Below, piece by piece: positions 36,779 to 45,592 of a stretch of DNA of 53,805 bases. The DNA lies in assembly GCA_002731775.1 (NCBI GenBank), contig PCCP01000118.1, positions 1-53,805 on the forward strand, given 5' to 3'. A model generated the notes under the pieces. The model was not told where the DNA came from and made no database searches. It saw nothing but the letters and a program-made list of their open reading frames with translations. Positions within the stretch are counted from its first letter, which is position 1. Every line of letters starts with the position of its first letter. The translations under genes were made by a program, and so were the position numbers. The stretch is from Gammaproteobacteria bacterium. Its GTDB lineage: Bacteria; Pseudomonadota; Gammaproteobacteria; Pseudomonadales; Pseudohongiellaceae.

Positions 36779-37085
36779 CAGCTGAAATTACCTTGCAAGC
36801 GTAAAATGCCTGAAATATCTCTTGTCAAAGCCCCCGAATCGACTATTGTACGAACTTCGCCCACTTCGAGGTGAATGTGAAGCCCGGTTCATACCGGGCC
36901 GGTGCCAGCGCACCTTGCCGGTAGGCAGTGCATCCGCTGAAGACCCGAGCAGAAGCTATTGCGCAAACTCCGGAGCTACGCAACAAGACCATTACCAGGC
37001 CTGGTTTATTGCAATCCGGTGGCATTAATCTCTATAGCTACCGGCAATAACACCGCCTTACGGGAAATAAGGAACTCAGGCCACA
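36779..37085. other. 307-bp divergent intergenic region with a hairpin
   Basis: It separates the DinB-like gene from the PHP gene. A perfect 7-bp stem with a 4-nt loop (GCCCGGT at 36882-36888, ACCGGGC at 36893-36899) is its only notable structure; no T-run follows on either strand, so it is not an ordinary terminator. No convincing gene is present. Confidence 0.35.
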
Positions 37086-37931
37086 ATGAAAATCGATCTG
37101 CACTGCCATAGCCACTACTCGGATGGAAAGCATTCACCTGGTTTTCTGGTGCAATTGGCCATCGAAAATCGGGTGAGCCACCTGGCAATAACAGATCACG
37201 ATTGCATTGCCGGGATCAGCGAAGCCGTGATCGAGGTAGAAAAATCCAAATCCGCCTTAAAATTGATCTCTGGTGTGGAGATCTCCTGCGATTGGGAAGG
37301 CAGTGAAATTCATGTGCTTGGCCTGTGGTTCAACCCGAGAGACAGGCACATAGGGGAATTGCTGAGCCTGCAACAGGATAAGCGTCGTCGGCGGGTATTG
37401 AAAATGCACGAATTGCTTCAGTCCCAGGGCGACTACGATTTGATGGCTTATCTCAATACCCTACCCTGCCATGCCCTGTCCCGCAGTCATGTGGCCGATT
37501 ACCTGGTGGACCAGGGCATTTGCAAGAACCGTCAGAAAGCCTTCAAAACCCAGCTGGGCAATGGCGGCTGCCTTCATGTCGAGGCTCACTGGTGTAGCCT
37601 GGAACAGGCAATTACTACCATTACTAACGGGGGAGGCATTGCGGTATTGGCCCACCCTGGCAGGTATCCACTGGGCAAACACAGGCTGCAGTCCCTGGTG
37701 GCCGAATTCGCCAGCTATGGCGGCGAGGCAATGGAAGTGAGCTATGGAAATATAGATCCAAAAACTAGACGCCAGCTTGCCGACCTAGCCGCCTCGAATT
37801 CGCTCTACGCCTCTATCGGTTCAGACTTCCATGATGCCGCCGCCCATTGGACCACCATCGGCAAGGCACCGCCCCTGGAAAACGGCACACACAAAAATGC
37901 CATCTGGGCTCACCCCGGATGGCAGTCATGA
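37086..37931 (+). CDS. PHP-domain phosphatase / 5'-3' exoribonuclease (RnmAM/TrpH-like)
   Basis: 281 aa. The trinuclear metal site of the PHP family is complete: DLHCHSHYSDGKHSP, AITDHDCIAGI, ISGVEISCDWEG, LAHPGRYPLG and IGSDFHDAAAHW. It corresponds to E. coli YciV (RNase AM), which hydrolyses 3',5'-nucleoside bisphosphates and trims 5' ends of rRNAs. It is a single gene that converges on the zinc-ribbon gene at 37958. Confidence 0.93.
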   Translation: MKIDLHCHSHYSDGKHSPGFLVQLAIENRVSHLAITDHDCIAGISEAVIEVEKSKSALKLISGVEISCDWEGSEIHVLGLWFNPRDRHIGELLSLQQDKRRRRVLKMHELLQSQGDYDLMAYLNTLPCHALSRSHVADYLVDQGICKNRQKAFKTQLGNGGCLHVEAHWCSLEQAITTITNGGGIAVLAHPGRYPLGKHRLQSLVAEFASYGGEAMEVSYGNIDPKTRRQLADLAASNSLYASIGSDFHDAAAHWTTIGKAPPLENGTHKNAIWAHPGWQS

Positions 37932-37957
37932 AATTACCAGCTCGTGCTATGGTCTGA

Positions 37958-38344
37958 TTAACGGCGCCGCAGAGATGCCACTAAATCGCGGAAAATGTCT
38001 AGCAATGTTTCGTATTTGAAATCCGTGAATTCTCCCGCGTCCATGAACACGCCATGTTCTTCGCAGGCTTCATATTCCAAGTGGGATTGTTTCTTGTCGT
38101 TGAGCTTCGTCATGGGTTTGCCGCAGCGTGGGCACGGAATATCTCGAACTGTGTTGTAAGTCTTACCAACCTGGGGATCTCCGCTGTCGGCAAAATCAGC
38201 CATCCAGTCACCCTTGAGCTGTTCCGCTTCATCATTATCAAACCAAAGGCCTTTACAGCTATTACACTGATCGATAATCACCTGGCCATACAGGGTCTCT
38301 ATCTTTAATTCTTGCATATCAGAATTACACTTCGGACAGTCCAT
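37958..38344 (-). CDS. TFIIB-type zinc-ribbon protein
   Basis: 128 aa from the ATG at 38344, chosen because GAGGAG lies 7 nt upstream (a TTG at 38359 falls inside that ribosome site). Two zinc-ribbon units are seen: CPKCNSDM with CNSCKGLWFDNDEAEQL, and CPRCGKPM with ACEEHGVFMDAGEF. The Cys-x2-Cys...Cys-x2-Cys-x-G-x-W-x-D pattern is the zf-TFIIB domain; function unknown. The second unit has replaced one Cys by His (CEEHGV). Confidence 0.85.
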   Translation of the reverse strand: MDCPKCNSDMQELKIETLYGQVIIDQCNSCKGLWFDNDEAEQLKGDWMADFADSGDPQVGKTYNTVRDIPCPRCGKPMTKLNDKKQSHLEYEACEEHGVFMDAGEFTDFKYETLLDIFRDLVASLRRR

Positions 38345-38675
38345 CTTTGATCTCCTCAAATACTGCTTCTTGTTATCTCGGACTAAGGCTCGCTCGAGTT
38401 AGTTGACTAAACAGCTCCTACCCAACATCAAATTTTCCGCCGCGAGCACTGCTTTCGCAAGTAGTTCTCCCCGGCTGTCGGCTCCGGCAGCGACACAGCT
38501 AGGGCGTCTATTTTATAAGATATTCATGGCTAAGACCAAGCCAAAAATTCTCCTGGGGACGGATTCCTTGAATCCTGTAGCCATTAAGTCACCGTTCACA
38601 TTCAACTCGCTAAACTTTTCCCATACCACGCAAGCTTTCGTGGAGTGCTTATCGATGCTCAGAAGGAGAAACATC
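38345..38675. other. 331-bp divergent intergenic region
   Basis: It lies between the zinc-ribbon gene and the MORN-like gene. A plus-strand frame from 38403 runs into the downstream gene but its first 91 codons have no family character, and the signal peptide begins only at 38676, so I treat it as non-coding. AGAAGGAG at 38661-38668 is the ribosome site of that gene. Confidence 0.45.
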
Positions 38676-39488
38676 ATGAATTGTACTCGAATCTTCGCCT
38701 TGATTGCGTTGCTGGGCCTAGCGTCCGAACTCCCGGCTGCCAGCAACGGTTCTGCTAATGTCAGCAGTGCCTGTGCAACCGTTGAATTTATGGGAAAGAT
38801 GATTTCCCTGAATATTCTGTTACCGGCCGATTACGATGACATAAATGCACTCTATGACATGCAGGATTCCCTGGCCGAACTGAATCTCCTGGTTTGCCAG
38901 CCAGTCATCCTCACCGGCTACAGCCGCGGCAATAGCCGGTATAACAACGGCAGCCTGATTTCCACCGACCTCTATCACGATGCATGGTACTACCGAGATG
39001 GCCAGGTGGTATTTGCCGAACCAGGCGAAGATTCGACGATCTACTATCCCAATGGCAGGGTAATGGCTCACCACTGGATGCACGGTGATCAAGCCATTTT
39101 TTGGCCCAACGGCAGCCTGGCAACGAATTATTTTTGGGCTTTTGATGTGACCTGGTATTACCCGGATGCTCAGATCATCACCTATGAATCAGGCTATAGC
39201 GGGGGCCGCTGGTTTTACCCATTCCCCCGCCTCGATGGTGGCATCGGCCAGGAAGTGATTTCCAGCGAGTGGGGAACAGAAGACGAAAGCTTCAGTTATC
39301 TAAATTTTACTGCCACCGGTAGTTTATTCACCAGCCGCGAGCGCATTCGCAGGAAGTTGATATTCGATGATTTCGAGTTGCTCGATGTTCCCGGTGTCCT
39401 GTTATTGATAACGAGGCTTTATCAATATGGCGATATCGCTAAGGATTATGCGCCCGCAGATATCAATATTACCGGCGTACCATTCTAG
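38676..39488 (+). CDS. secreted MORN/YwqK-like repeat protein
   Basis: 270 aa from the ATG at 38676, which has AAGGAG 6-7 nt upstream and begins a signal peptide (MNCTRIFALIALLGLASELPA-AS). The central region has short aromatic repeats: DAWYYRDGQVV, TIYYPNGRVM, AIFWPNGSLA, TWYYPDAQII, RWFYPF. These resemble MORN-like repeats of the YwqK/toxin-antitoxin repeat family. Two Cys (SSACATVEF, LVCQPVI) could form a disulfide. The role is unknown; surface or periplasmic binding is plausible. It stands alone, converging on the sigma-factor operon. Confidence 0.75.
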   Translation: MNCTRIFALIALLGLASELPAASNGSANVSSACATVEFMGKMISLNILLPADYDDINALYDMQDSLAELNLLVCQPVILTGYSRGNSRYNNGSLISTDLYHDAWYYRDGQVVFAEPGEDSTIYYPNGRVMAHHWMHGDQAIFWPNGSLATNYFWAFDVTWYYPDAQIITYESGYSGGRWFYPFPRLDGGIGQEVISSEWGTEDESFSYLNFTATGSLFTSRERIRRKLIFDDFELLDVPGVLLLITRLYQYGDIAKDYAPADINITGVPF

Positions 39489-39518
39489 AAAATCTATGGA
39501 GCACGGAGACACACCGGG

Positions 39519-40556
39519 CTAGTAGCTGTACTGGGCGGAACGCTGGCGCAACCCGGCCAGGTCCAACTCTCCGTTCTGACACTGCACCAGGTCGGTCTTG
39601 TTAAAGACATGGACCTTGTCCGTGTGTCTGCCATCCTCGGTGTCTTCGCCGAGGCCGGTGAGAATGATGGCAACGCTTTCCTGGGGCGGCAGCTCACGTA
39701 ACATAGAGCCGTAGTCACACATGGCCCCATAAAGATTGGATTCGAACTCGCTGACATCTGCCGCCCAGCGCGCTACATACTCCTTTTCAGCCTCTTCGCT
39801 CTGGGCCTTTAGTTCGGCAGCTTTCGCGATAGCCCGCTGTTTCAGGGGCTCAATCCTGGCCATGAATTCATCGAGCCTGGCCTGCATTTCAAACATGATA
39901 TCACTGGCGACCGTGCCGTCGGCCTGGTCCGATGTGGTTCGGATTTCTGCCGTGTCCTGACGCAATTCTTCCGTGTACCCCTGCAGTTCTTGCCGCAGCG
40001 AAGCCATTTCCGTTTGGATTTCCGCATAGACGGTATCGTCCATGCTATTCATCGTGCGCAGGGACCTGGCAGATTCCACAGCCTGGCGAATCGCCGAATT
40101 AATGGAAATGGAATAGTCGACATTCGCAACCCTGTCTATCATATCCGCATAGAAATCTGCCGCCTCTATTCCGCTTGCATTCGCGAAATTTCGAATGGTT
40201 TCCTCAAATTCGGGGCTACCCGGGGGCCGCAGCGAGGTAAAGGGATTTGGTCGCGATGGCAATGACAGCACCGAGGCGTTAAGGAATGACAGGCTCATAC
40301 GATTTCTGCGATTCGCCAGTGACGTTCGTACTTCCAGCACCACCCCCTGGCCGTATAGATAAGTGCTATCGATGCCACCGATGCTCATACCGAACAGACC
40401 GGTACTCTGGGCGATACCAAGCGCATCCTCCAGCACACCAGTAAAAATATCGATATTCTGCCGCAGACTTTGTATTGCTATCTCCTGCGCGGAGAGTGAC
40501 ACCGAGGTGATAAAAAAACCCGCCATCAGCAGCTTGAGCAATAAGTGCTTCATCAT
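39519..40556 (-). CDS. periplasmic coiled-coil protein of a sigma/anti-sigma operon, function unknown
   Basis: About 345 aa from the ATG at 40556 (AGGAG 6 nt upstream; 40553 is an in-frame alternative). A signal peptide (KHLLLKLLMAGFFITSVSLS-AQ) implies periplasmic export. Middle and C-terminal parts form long coiled coils (QTEMASLRQELQGYTEELRQ, RIEPLKQRAIAKAAELKAQS), and the end has a compact domain with Cys residues (LYGAMCDYGSML, VQCQNGELDLAG) and SVAIILTGLGEDT. I recognise no family. It is the third gene after the ECF sigma and anti-sigma genes, 25 bp after the latter, so it is likely the regulated effector or a sensor part. Confidence 0.8.
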   Translation of the reverse strand: MMKHLLLKLLMAGFFITSVSLSAQEIAIQSLRQNIDIFTGVLEDALGIAQSTGLFGMSIGGIDSTYLYGQGVVLEVRTSLANRRNRMSLSFLNASVLSLPSRPNPFTSLRPPGSPEFEETIRNFANASGIEAADFYADMIDRVANVDYSISINSAIRQAVESARSLRTMNSMDDTVYAEIQTEMASLRQELQGYTEELRQDTAEIRTTSDQADGTVASDIMFEMQARLDEFMARIEPLKQRAIAKAAELKAQSEEAEKEYVARWAADVSEFESNLYGAMCDYGSMLRELPPQESVAIILTGLGEDTEDGRHTDKVHVFNKTDLVQCQNGELDLAGLRQRSAQYSY

Positions 40557-40581
40557 CTTCGCTCCTGTTTTCTTCGGATCG

Positions 40582-41259
40582 TCACCTGACCTCACCGCTG
40601 TAGCCAACATAGTTCACCAGCTGCTGCAGCGAACGAATGGTTTCGTAGTCACTGTCGACGAGTTGTTGATAGCCCTGCCGCATATCCTGCAAATCAGAGA
40701 GACGTTGCTCCTCGAAGTAGGAATACATAGTCTCGAAATTCTCGGTGGTTGTTTGTTGTGACTGATCCATGATTACCTGCATCAGGCGAACATTGTTGCT
40801 GTCTTGGCGATCTTCCATTCTGGCTACCAGGTTCTGCATCTCGTTCCCCTGGGACGCTTGCAGGGCGGCAAGCTGGGCCTGAACATCCTGCGCCGATGCC
40901 TGCGGGCCGAATGTAATCGAAAATCCTCCGGCGTCAGAAATCACCGCGACGTTCAATAGCAGCAGGCAGAGCATGGCGAAGGAAGCCGCGGTTGGAAACC
41001 ACTGCCATCGACTCCAGAATCCGGTAACGGGTTTCGCCACCCGGTGATCCTGTCGAAACAATGCCAGGCCACGATCCCAGTGGGGCACTCTCTGATCCTG
41101 CCATTGCTGCAGATTGCTCTGGGTTAACAGCAATGACTCTAGTTCCAGATTACAGAATTCACAATCTTCGAGATGCCTATCCAACTCTTCTCTGGTCAAT
41201 GGCGCCAGTTCTTCCGAAAAGTATTCCTGTAATAGATGTTGGGTTTTAGGGCAGGACAT
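40582..41259 (-). CDS. anti-sigma factor with zinc finger and one membrane helix
   Basis: 225 aa. The cytoplasmic N-terminus has the anti-sigma zinc motif (H-x3-C-x2-C in DRHLEDCEFCNLELE, with an earlier Cys in MSCPKTQHLL). One membrane helix covers about residues 95-115 (FAMLCLLLLNVAVIS). The periplasmic part is Gln/Glu-rich and helical (QAQLAALQASQGNEMQNLVA, MEDRQDSNNVRLMQVIMDQS), a probable sensing coiled coil. It overlaps the sigma gene by 14 bp, which fixes a 1:1 pairing. It should hold the sigma factor inactive until an envelope signal arrives. Confidence 0.88.
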   Translation of the reverse strand: MSCPKTQHLLQEYFSEELAPLTREELDRHLEDCEFCNLELESLLLTQSNLQQWQDQRVPHWDRGLALFRQDHRVAKPVTGFWSRWQWFPTAASFAMLCLLLLNVAVISDAGGFSITFGPQASAQDVQAQLAALQASQGNEMQNLVARMEDRQDSNNVRLMQVIMDQSQQTTTENFETMYSYFEEQRLSDLQDMRQGYQQLVDSDYETIRSLQQLVNYVGYSGEVR

Positions 41260-41827
41260 GAGTTTCCTCCGATACAGTTTTCAATTTTTTAAGTGCCGCG
41301 TAGAAACGGGTCTTCACCGTGTTCACGGATATATCCTGCATACCCGCAATTTCCTCAAAAGTCTGAGATTGAAAGATTTTCAACTCCACTATCAGCCGTT
41401 GATCCAGTGGTATTTTGCCTAACATCTTTAATACCCTCCGGTTCTGCTGCTGCCTATTTAAACTGGCTTGAGGTTCGTATTTTTCCGCGCCCAGTAGTGC
41501 TTCGAAACCGCCGCTTTCATCTTGGTCCAGGGAATTGGTCTGATTCGATAGCAGACGCTTGCGGCGGTTTAAATCTACCGCCTTGTTGTGTGCGATACGA
41601 AAGATCCAACTGCTGAACTTTGCATCGCCGCGGAAGCGATGCAGGTTTCGATAGACGCCAAGAAAGACTTCCTGCATTAAATCCATGGCGTCAGTCGGAT
41701 TCCCGGTTAGTCGCAGACCCTGGTTATAGATCTTTGCTTCATAGCGTTTTACGAGTTTTTCCCAGGCATAGACCGACCCGTTGAGAGCTGCAGCTATTAA
41801 AGCCTCGTCTTCGTTGATCAGACTCAT
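41246..41827 (-). CDS. ECF-type RNA polymerase sigma factor
   Basis: 193 aa with region 2 (LVKRYEAKIYNQGLRLTGNP, MDLMQEVFLGVYRNLHRF, SSWIFRIAHNKAVDLNRR) and region 4 (LGKIPLDQRLIVELKIFQSQ, FEEIAGMQDISVNTVKTRFY). The rpoE-like layout without other domains and the downstream overlapping anti-sigma gene define a group IV (ECF) sigma factor for an envelope response. ECF factors usually drive their own operon; I could not find a repeated promoter motif by eye in the 326 bp upstream. Confidence 0.93.
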   Translation of the reverse strand: MSLINEDEALIAAALNGSVYAWEKLVKRYEAKIYNQGLRLTGNPTDAMDLMQEVFLGVYRNLHRFRGDAKFSSWIFRIAHNKAVDLNRRKRLLSNQTNSLDQDESGGFEALLGAEKYEPQASLNRQQQNRRVLKMLGKIPLDQRLIVELKIFQSQTFEEIAGMQDISVNTVKTRFYAALKKLKTVSEETHVLP

Positions 41828-42153
41828 GAAATCCTCATCCTGTCCCTGCGGCCTTGCCGTGCCCGGCTAAACCAACAATAGATTCAGGCTGCGGTGTATG
41901 AGATCACTACCCCATCGCCGGCACCATCAGAGCTATTGCTACCATTATAATCGCTTACAGGCGGTAAAAGCCCAGAAACAGGATACTGGTATTAAAGATT
42001 TAGTCGCAAGCAATAACAGAATAGTTTGGACAAACTACCGCAGAAAAGCTGGCCGCTGTCACTTCGGTGGGAAAAATCAAGCCCTGCTTCGGAACCTCGA
42101 ATGTTTCTAAGCAAAGTTGATGCTCGAGCGCGGCATGGCGGCACTATCGGGGT
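41828..42153. other. 326-bp intergenic region upstream of the sigma operon
   Basis: It contains the promoter region of the ECF operon (right to left) and the end of the rhodanese transcript. Small frames on the plus strand have no ribosome site or family resemblance. I see nothing else identifiable. Confidence 0.35.
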
Positions 42154-42660
42154 TTAGCTGGGCGGATAGAGATGCCGCGATTTTTCCACCAGCACCCCCC
42201 AGGCGTCGTTGAATGGATGGACCTTCTCGGTGTCGCCGGCGCCATTGACCATAGGGTAGTCATTATTGGCCCATTCAAACAGGGAGTGGCGCAGGTTGAC
42301 GACATTCGAATAACCCAGTTCCGCCAGTTCGACCGCTACCCCGGCTGAGCGATAACCAACCGAACAGTAAACAACAATGGGGGCATCTTTATCTGCAACT
42401 ATCCTGGAAATCAACTCGCCAGTTTCCAGATTTACCGCGTTTTCCAGGTGGCTAATCAGAAATTCATCGGCTTCCCGCACATCGATGACAAGCGGTATTT
42501 CGGCGCTCTCGTCCTGGTACTTCTGGAACAGCTGTGCGCTGGAAATGAATTTTATGCCGGGGTACTCCCGGTCTATTTTTTTATCTACGGAATCCCAGCT
42601 CACCCCAAACAGGCCGGAGAGAAAAGAAGAAATGGAGGCAGCAATAATAATTTTAATCAT
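42154..42660 (-). CDS. rhodanese-domain protein, exported or membrane-tethered
   Basis: 168 aa. A short hydrophobic start (IKIIIAASISSFLSGLFGVS) suggests export or anchoring. The rhodanese domain has VIDVREADEFLISHLENAVN and the active-site loop VVYCSVGYRSAGVA with the catalytic Cys, then the Tyr/Trp-rich end RHSLFEWANNDYPMVNG. It would transfer sulfur or act as a thiol protein outside the cytoplasm. It follows the PepSY gene by 104 bp on the same strand, so it may be the last gene of the Fur-controlled operon. Confidence 0.85.
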   Translation of the reverse strand: MIKIIIAASISSFLSGLFGVSWDSVDKKIDREYPGIKFISSAQLFQKYQDESAEIPLVIDVREADEFLISHLENAVNLETGELISRIVADKDAPIVVYCSVGYRSAGVAVELAELGYSNVVNLRHSLFEWANNDYPMVNGAGDTEKVHPFNDAWGVLVEKSRHLYPPS

Positions 42661-42764
42661 CGGTCAACTCCTAAACCCTGCTCGGATCATGGCTTCAAAT
42701 TCTGGCCTGAGGACGAGGTGCAAGGTTTTGGCTTTACTGATTATTAGACCAGTCCGGGCAACGA

Positions 42765-43499
42765 TTAATTCCGTCGTCGTGACCAGATCCAAGCACCACT
42801 CGCCGCCATCAGCATGAACAATAACGCCATCAGGTCCACCAGCACGACACCCAGACTGCCCAGTACCCGTCCGCTATGGATATCCAACAACAATCTTTCC
42901 CAACTGATAAGAGAAGCGGCGTAGTCGGCTCGAATCTGCGCACTAAGCTCCGGTCCCACTGCCGTTGATTCACTCCAGGACAGCTGTGACACCGGGCTTG
43001 TGGACTGGGTCCAGCGCAGGGTATCGAGATCTGCTTCGATGATGTCCATAGCAGTTTGCAACACCAGCCGACCCGAGCTGTTGCTACCGATACGACTAAT
43101 CCCGGTTGGCACCAGATGCACTCTACCCAGCACTTCGATCAACTCGCCGGCGTCGGTCAGCAGCAATAGCTGGTAGCTGGTGGCAGCAACGAAGCCAAAC
43201 TCGGTTGCTACCAAGCCTTTCAGGTCGGGAAAATTGCCCGGAAGTCGATCACTATCAAAATAGATCGACTCGGCAATTAACTGAACCCCATGCTGGCCGG
43301 CACGGTATTGAATTTTGACAGGGGGCACCTCGATTTCGTACCAGCTTAACAGTCTCGAAGAACTGATAAATTGATTATCCAGATTCAGCGCAGGACCGTG
43401 ATGGAGTATGAGGCCAGAGAAGGACAGTATAATTAGGAACAGTGCACTAACAATGCCCATACGGCGATGCACACGCAACAGGGATCGAAGTTTACACAC
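42765..43499 (-). CDS. PepSY-TM-like membrane protein
   Basis: 244 aa, GTG start at 43499. Two membrane helices, near the start (IVSALFLIILSFSGLILHHG) and at the end (VLVDLMALLFMLMAASGAWI), flank a periplasmic domain. HRRMGIVSALF and LLDIHSGRVLGSLGVVLVD match the conserved H-x-x-x-G and D-x-H-S-G-R-x-x-G of PepSY-associated TM proteins, whose His may carry heme; this is a half-size version (two helices instead of four). With the FMN-binding protein upstream it may carry electrons across the inner membrane. Confidence 0.8.
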   Translation of the reverse strand: MCKLRSLLRVHRRMGIVSALFLIILSFSGLILHHGPALNLDNQFISSSRLLSWYEIEVPPVKIQYRAGQHGVQLIAESIYFDSDRLPGNFPDLKGLVATEFGFVAATSYQLLLLTDAGELIEVLGRVHLVPTGISRIGSNSSGRLVLQTAMDIIEADLDTLRWTQSTSPVSQLSWSESTAVGPELSAQIRADYAASLISWERLLLDIHSGRVLGSLGVVLVDLMALLFMLMAASGAWIWSRRRN

Positions 43500-43564
43500 T
43501 GGGCTTATTACTTCGTGGTGACCTGCCGGGATCGTTAGTCAATGCAGATCGGGCGCAGTGCGCT

Positions 43565-44098
43565 TCAGCTGGAGATGAATTCGGCAAGATAGAGCGCCAG
43601 TCGGGATACATTTGTCATCGCCTTAACCGACAGGGTGGCGCCGCTAATGCCATCGATCGATCTGCTCAGGCGCTGACTGTCCTTGATATGAACACCGTCG
43701 AACTGCCGAGTGAAGAATTCATATTTTATTTCCCAGCCCCTGGATTCTCTGAATGCTAATACCTTGATTTCCTCGATCTGCTCACCGGCAATGACCACGC
43801 CGATGGTGATGGGTTCTGTCTTGCCGATTTCATCTACAATCCAGGCGGAACGATCACGGTTACCCCAGTAACGCACGCGTAAAAAAGCCGGCCGGTGACC
43901 GAGGATATCTTCGACGGTTTGTTTCTTGTCACCGCTGATCCAGACCGTGTTGCTCGCGGGCAAATTGCCGGCGAATACGCGGGCCAGAAATTCCTCCGGG
44001 GCAATGGAATCGCCACTCGCTATCACCAGCGGTATACACAGGGCGACCAACAAGGCCAGCAAGACTCTGAGTGGCTTGATTTTAAACTTGCTGTTCAT
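43565..44098 (-). CDS. exported FMN-binding-domain protein with flavinylation motif
   Basis: 177 aa. A signal peptide or anchor (LRVLLALLVALCIPLVIA, residues about 10-28) leads to the periplasm. The domain has the FMN-binding (RnfG/NqrC-like) pattern ITIGVVIAGEQIEEIKVLAF, RESRGWEI and the covalent-FMN motif SIDGISGATLSVKAM, where Thr155 in S-G-A-T is the expected flavin attachment site for an ApbE-type transferase. No apbE is in the window. It is placed between the porin (68-bp gap) and PepSY (65-bp gap) genes; a periplasmic flavin electron carrier is the likely role. Confidence 0.85.
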   Translation of the reverse strand: MNSKFKIKPLRVLLALLVALCIPLVIASGDSIAPEEFLARVFAGNLPASNTVWISGDKKQTVEDILGHRPAFLRVRYWGNRDRSAWIVDEIGKTEPITIGVVIAGEQIEEIKVLAFRESRGWEIKYEFFTRQFDGVHIKDSQRLSRSIDGISGATLSVKAMTNVSRLALYLAEFISS

Positions 44099-44166
44099 TT
44101 CCTATTCTTCACTCTCCATTGTCCGCGTCAGCTTCGAAGACCATGAGCCGACGAGCGCCGATGCAG

Positions 44167-45510
44167 TTAAAACTGCCAGCCCACACCCAGGTTAAATCCA
44201 TCGAGATCACTGGCCTTGTCATCATCCTCAAACTGGTAATCCAGCTTCATAATGACATTATCAGTCAGCCAGTAATTCATGCCCAGTAGAGTACGTTTGC
44301 TGGCGGAATCCCTGCCGTCACCAAACTTGCTGCCGGCACGTTCATCGGTGCGCTCGTAGCGGGCAAACAGGCCGAATTTGTCAGTGAGCTGAAATGACGG
44401 TTCCAGGTAGTAGCCGTACTGACGGTCGCGGCCGAGACCATTGTTGCTGCTATCGTTATTGGCAACGGTCTCGATCTTGTCGTCGATATTCCATTCCGCG
44501 AACAACGCCCTGAATCCCCAGGCACCGGATCGATAGGCTATGTGAGCCTCGGTGAGGATGGCGTCTATTCCAGTAACCGGATTGCCCAGCCCATCCAACA
44601 CGCCATCTCGATTGGTATTGCCGCGAGTGCTGCCGCTCTGGGTTATGTCGCTTTGGTACTGCATGGACAGGCCTAGCTCGAGGCCCGGTATACCGGTGTA
44701 GCGAACCCGAGCCGTGTAAGCCAGGTCGTCCATTTCCGCTCGCGCACCGGCTTGTCTTGAATCCCTGATGGCCAACTCACCGCCGTTGCCGCTCTCGAAG
44801 AACAGGCCTTCGTGGATGCCGAGGTCATAGCTGAATCCCGAGCCCAGCTGACCCGCAAATTTGATGCCGTTAACGCGGTAAGTTGATGGAATGATGCGGG
44901 ACTCGGTGCGATTTCTCTCCACACCGTAAAAGGTATTGGGCTCGTGGGTTTCATTGATGATGCCCATCGGCACCAGGTACATTCCGGCTGCGACTCGGTG
45001 ATTGGGGCTGTAGTCCCATTCCAGGTAAGCCTGCTCCAGTTCCACCGCCCCCGGTGCACGGGCATCGTCACTAATTAGGGAATGTTCGATCTCCAGCTCG
45101 GAAAAGAAACGCAGATCGTCATTAAATTCATGGCTAAAGAAGAGCACGAAGCGCTGGATGTCCAATTCCTTGCTGCTGGCAGCACTGGTCCTGTCGTTAT
45201 AGAGCATTTCGCCGTAACCGCCGATAGTCGTTCTCTCAGTCCAACTGCCTCTGCCCAGACTATCCGGTCGATCGAGGACCTCACCCACCGCCTCGATACG
45301 CTCGCTATTCTCCAACATCTGAATTTCGACGTGACTGGTCTGGGACCGGGTTGAATTCAGCTCTTCACGTAGTTGTTCAAGTTCGCGCTGCTGCGCCTGC
45401 ACCATCTGCCACAATTCTTCGACTGTCGGTGTCGCCCCCGCCCCGCTACCAGTCGAACTGGCGACGATGAATGCGGCGCCTACTACGCTGGAAATAAATC
45501 TCTTGAACAT
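44167..45510 (-). CDS. outer-membrane porin (OprP/OprO-like) with N-terminal coiled coil
   Basis: 447 aa. A signal peptide (MFKRFISSVVGAAFIVASST) is followed by a coiled coil (VEELWQMVQAQQRELEQLRE), which typically forms the trimer stalk, and a 16-18-strand beta barrel starting at TTIGGYGEMLYNDRT and ending with Phe (NLGVGWQF), the BAM signal. RFVLFFSHEFNDDLRFFSEL, VAAGMYLVPMGIINETHEPN and RVRYTGIPGLELGLSMQYQS resemble the phosphate-selective-porin family. Behind a Fur-like box, the substrate is more likely an iron- or metal-related solute; that is inference. Confidence 0.88.
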   Translation of the reverse strand: MFKRFISSVVGAAFIVASSTGSGAGATPTVEELWQMVQAQQRELEQLREELNSTRSQTSHVEIQMLENSERIEAVGEVLDRPDSLGRGSWTERTTIGGYGEMLYNDRTSAASSKELDIQRFVLFFSHEFNDDLRFFSELEIEHSLISDDARAPGAVELEQAYLEWDYSPNHRVAAGMYLVPMGIINETHEPNTFYGVERNRTESRIIPSTYRVNGIKFAGQLGSGFSYDLGIHEGLFFESGNGGELAIRDSRQAGARAEMDDLAYTARVRYTGIPGLELGLSMQYQSDITQSGSTRGNTNRDGVLDGLGNPVTGIDAILTEAHIAYRSGAWGFRALFAEWNIDDKIETVANNDSSNNGLGRDRQYGYYLEPSFQLTDKFGLFARYERTDERAGSKFGDGRDSASKRTLLGMNYWLTDNVIMKLDYQFEDDDKASDLDGFNLGVGWQF

Positions 45511-45592
45511 CCGCTGCCGCTACTCCGTGTTATTACTGAATAATTGCTAAAACATAAGCCTGGCAGCAGGATAGCCAAGTAAATAGATAAAC

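Noticed and set aside
38403..38675. 91-codon N-terminal extension of the MORN-like protein
   Set aside because: A signal peptide and AAGGAG ribosome site start at 38676; the extension has no family character.
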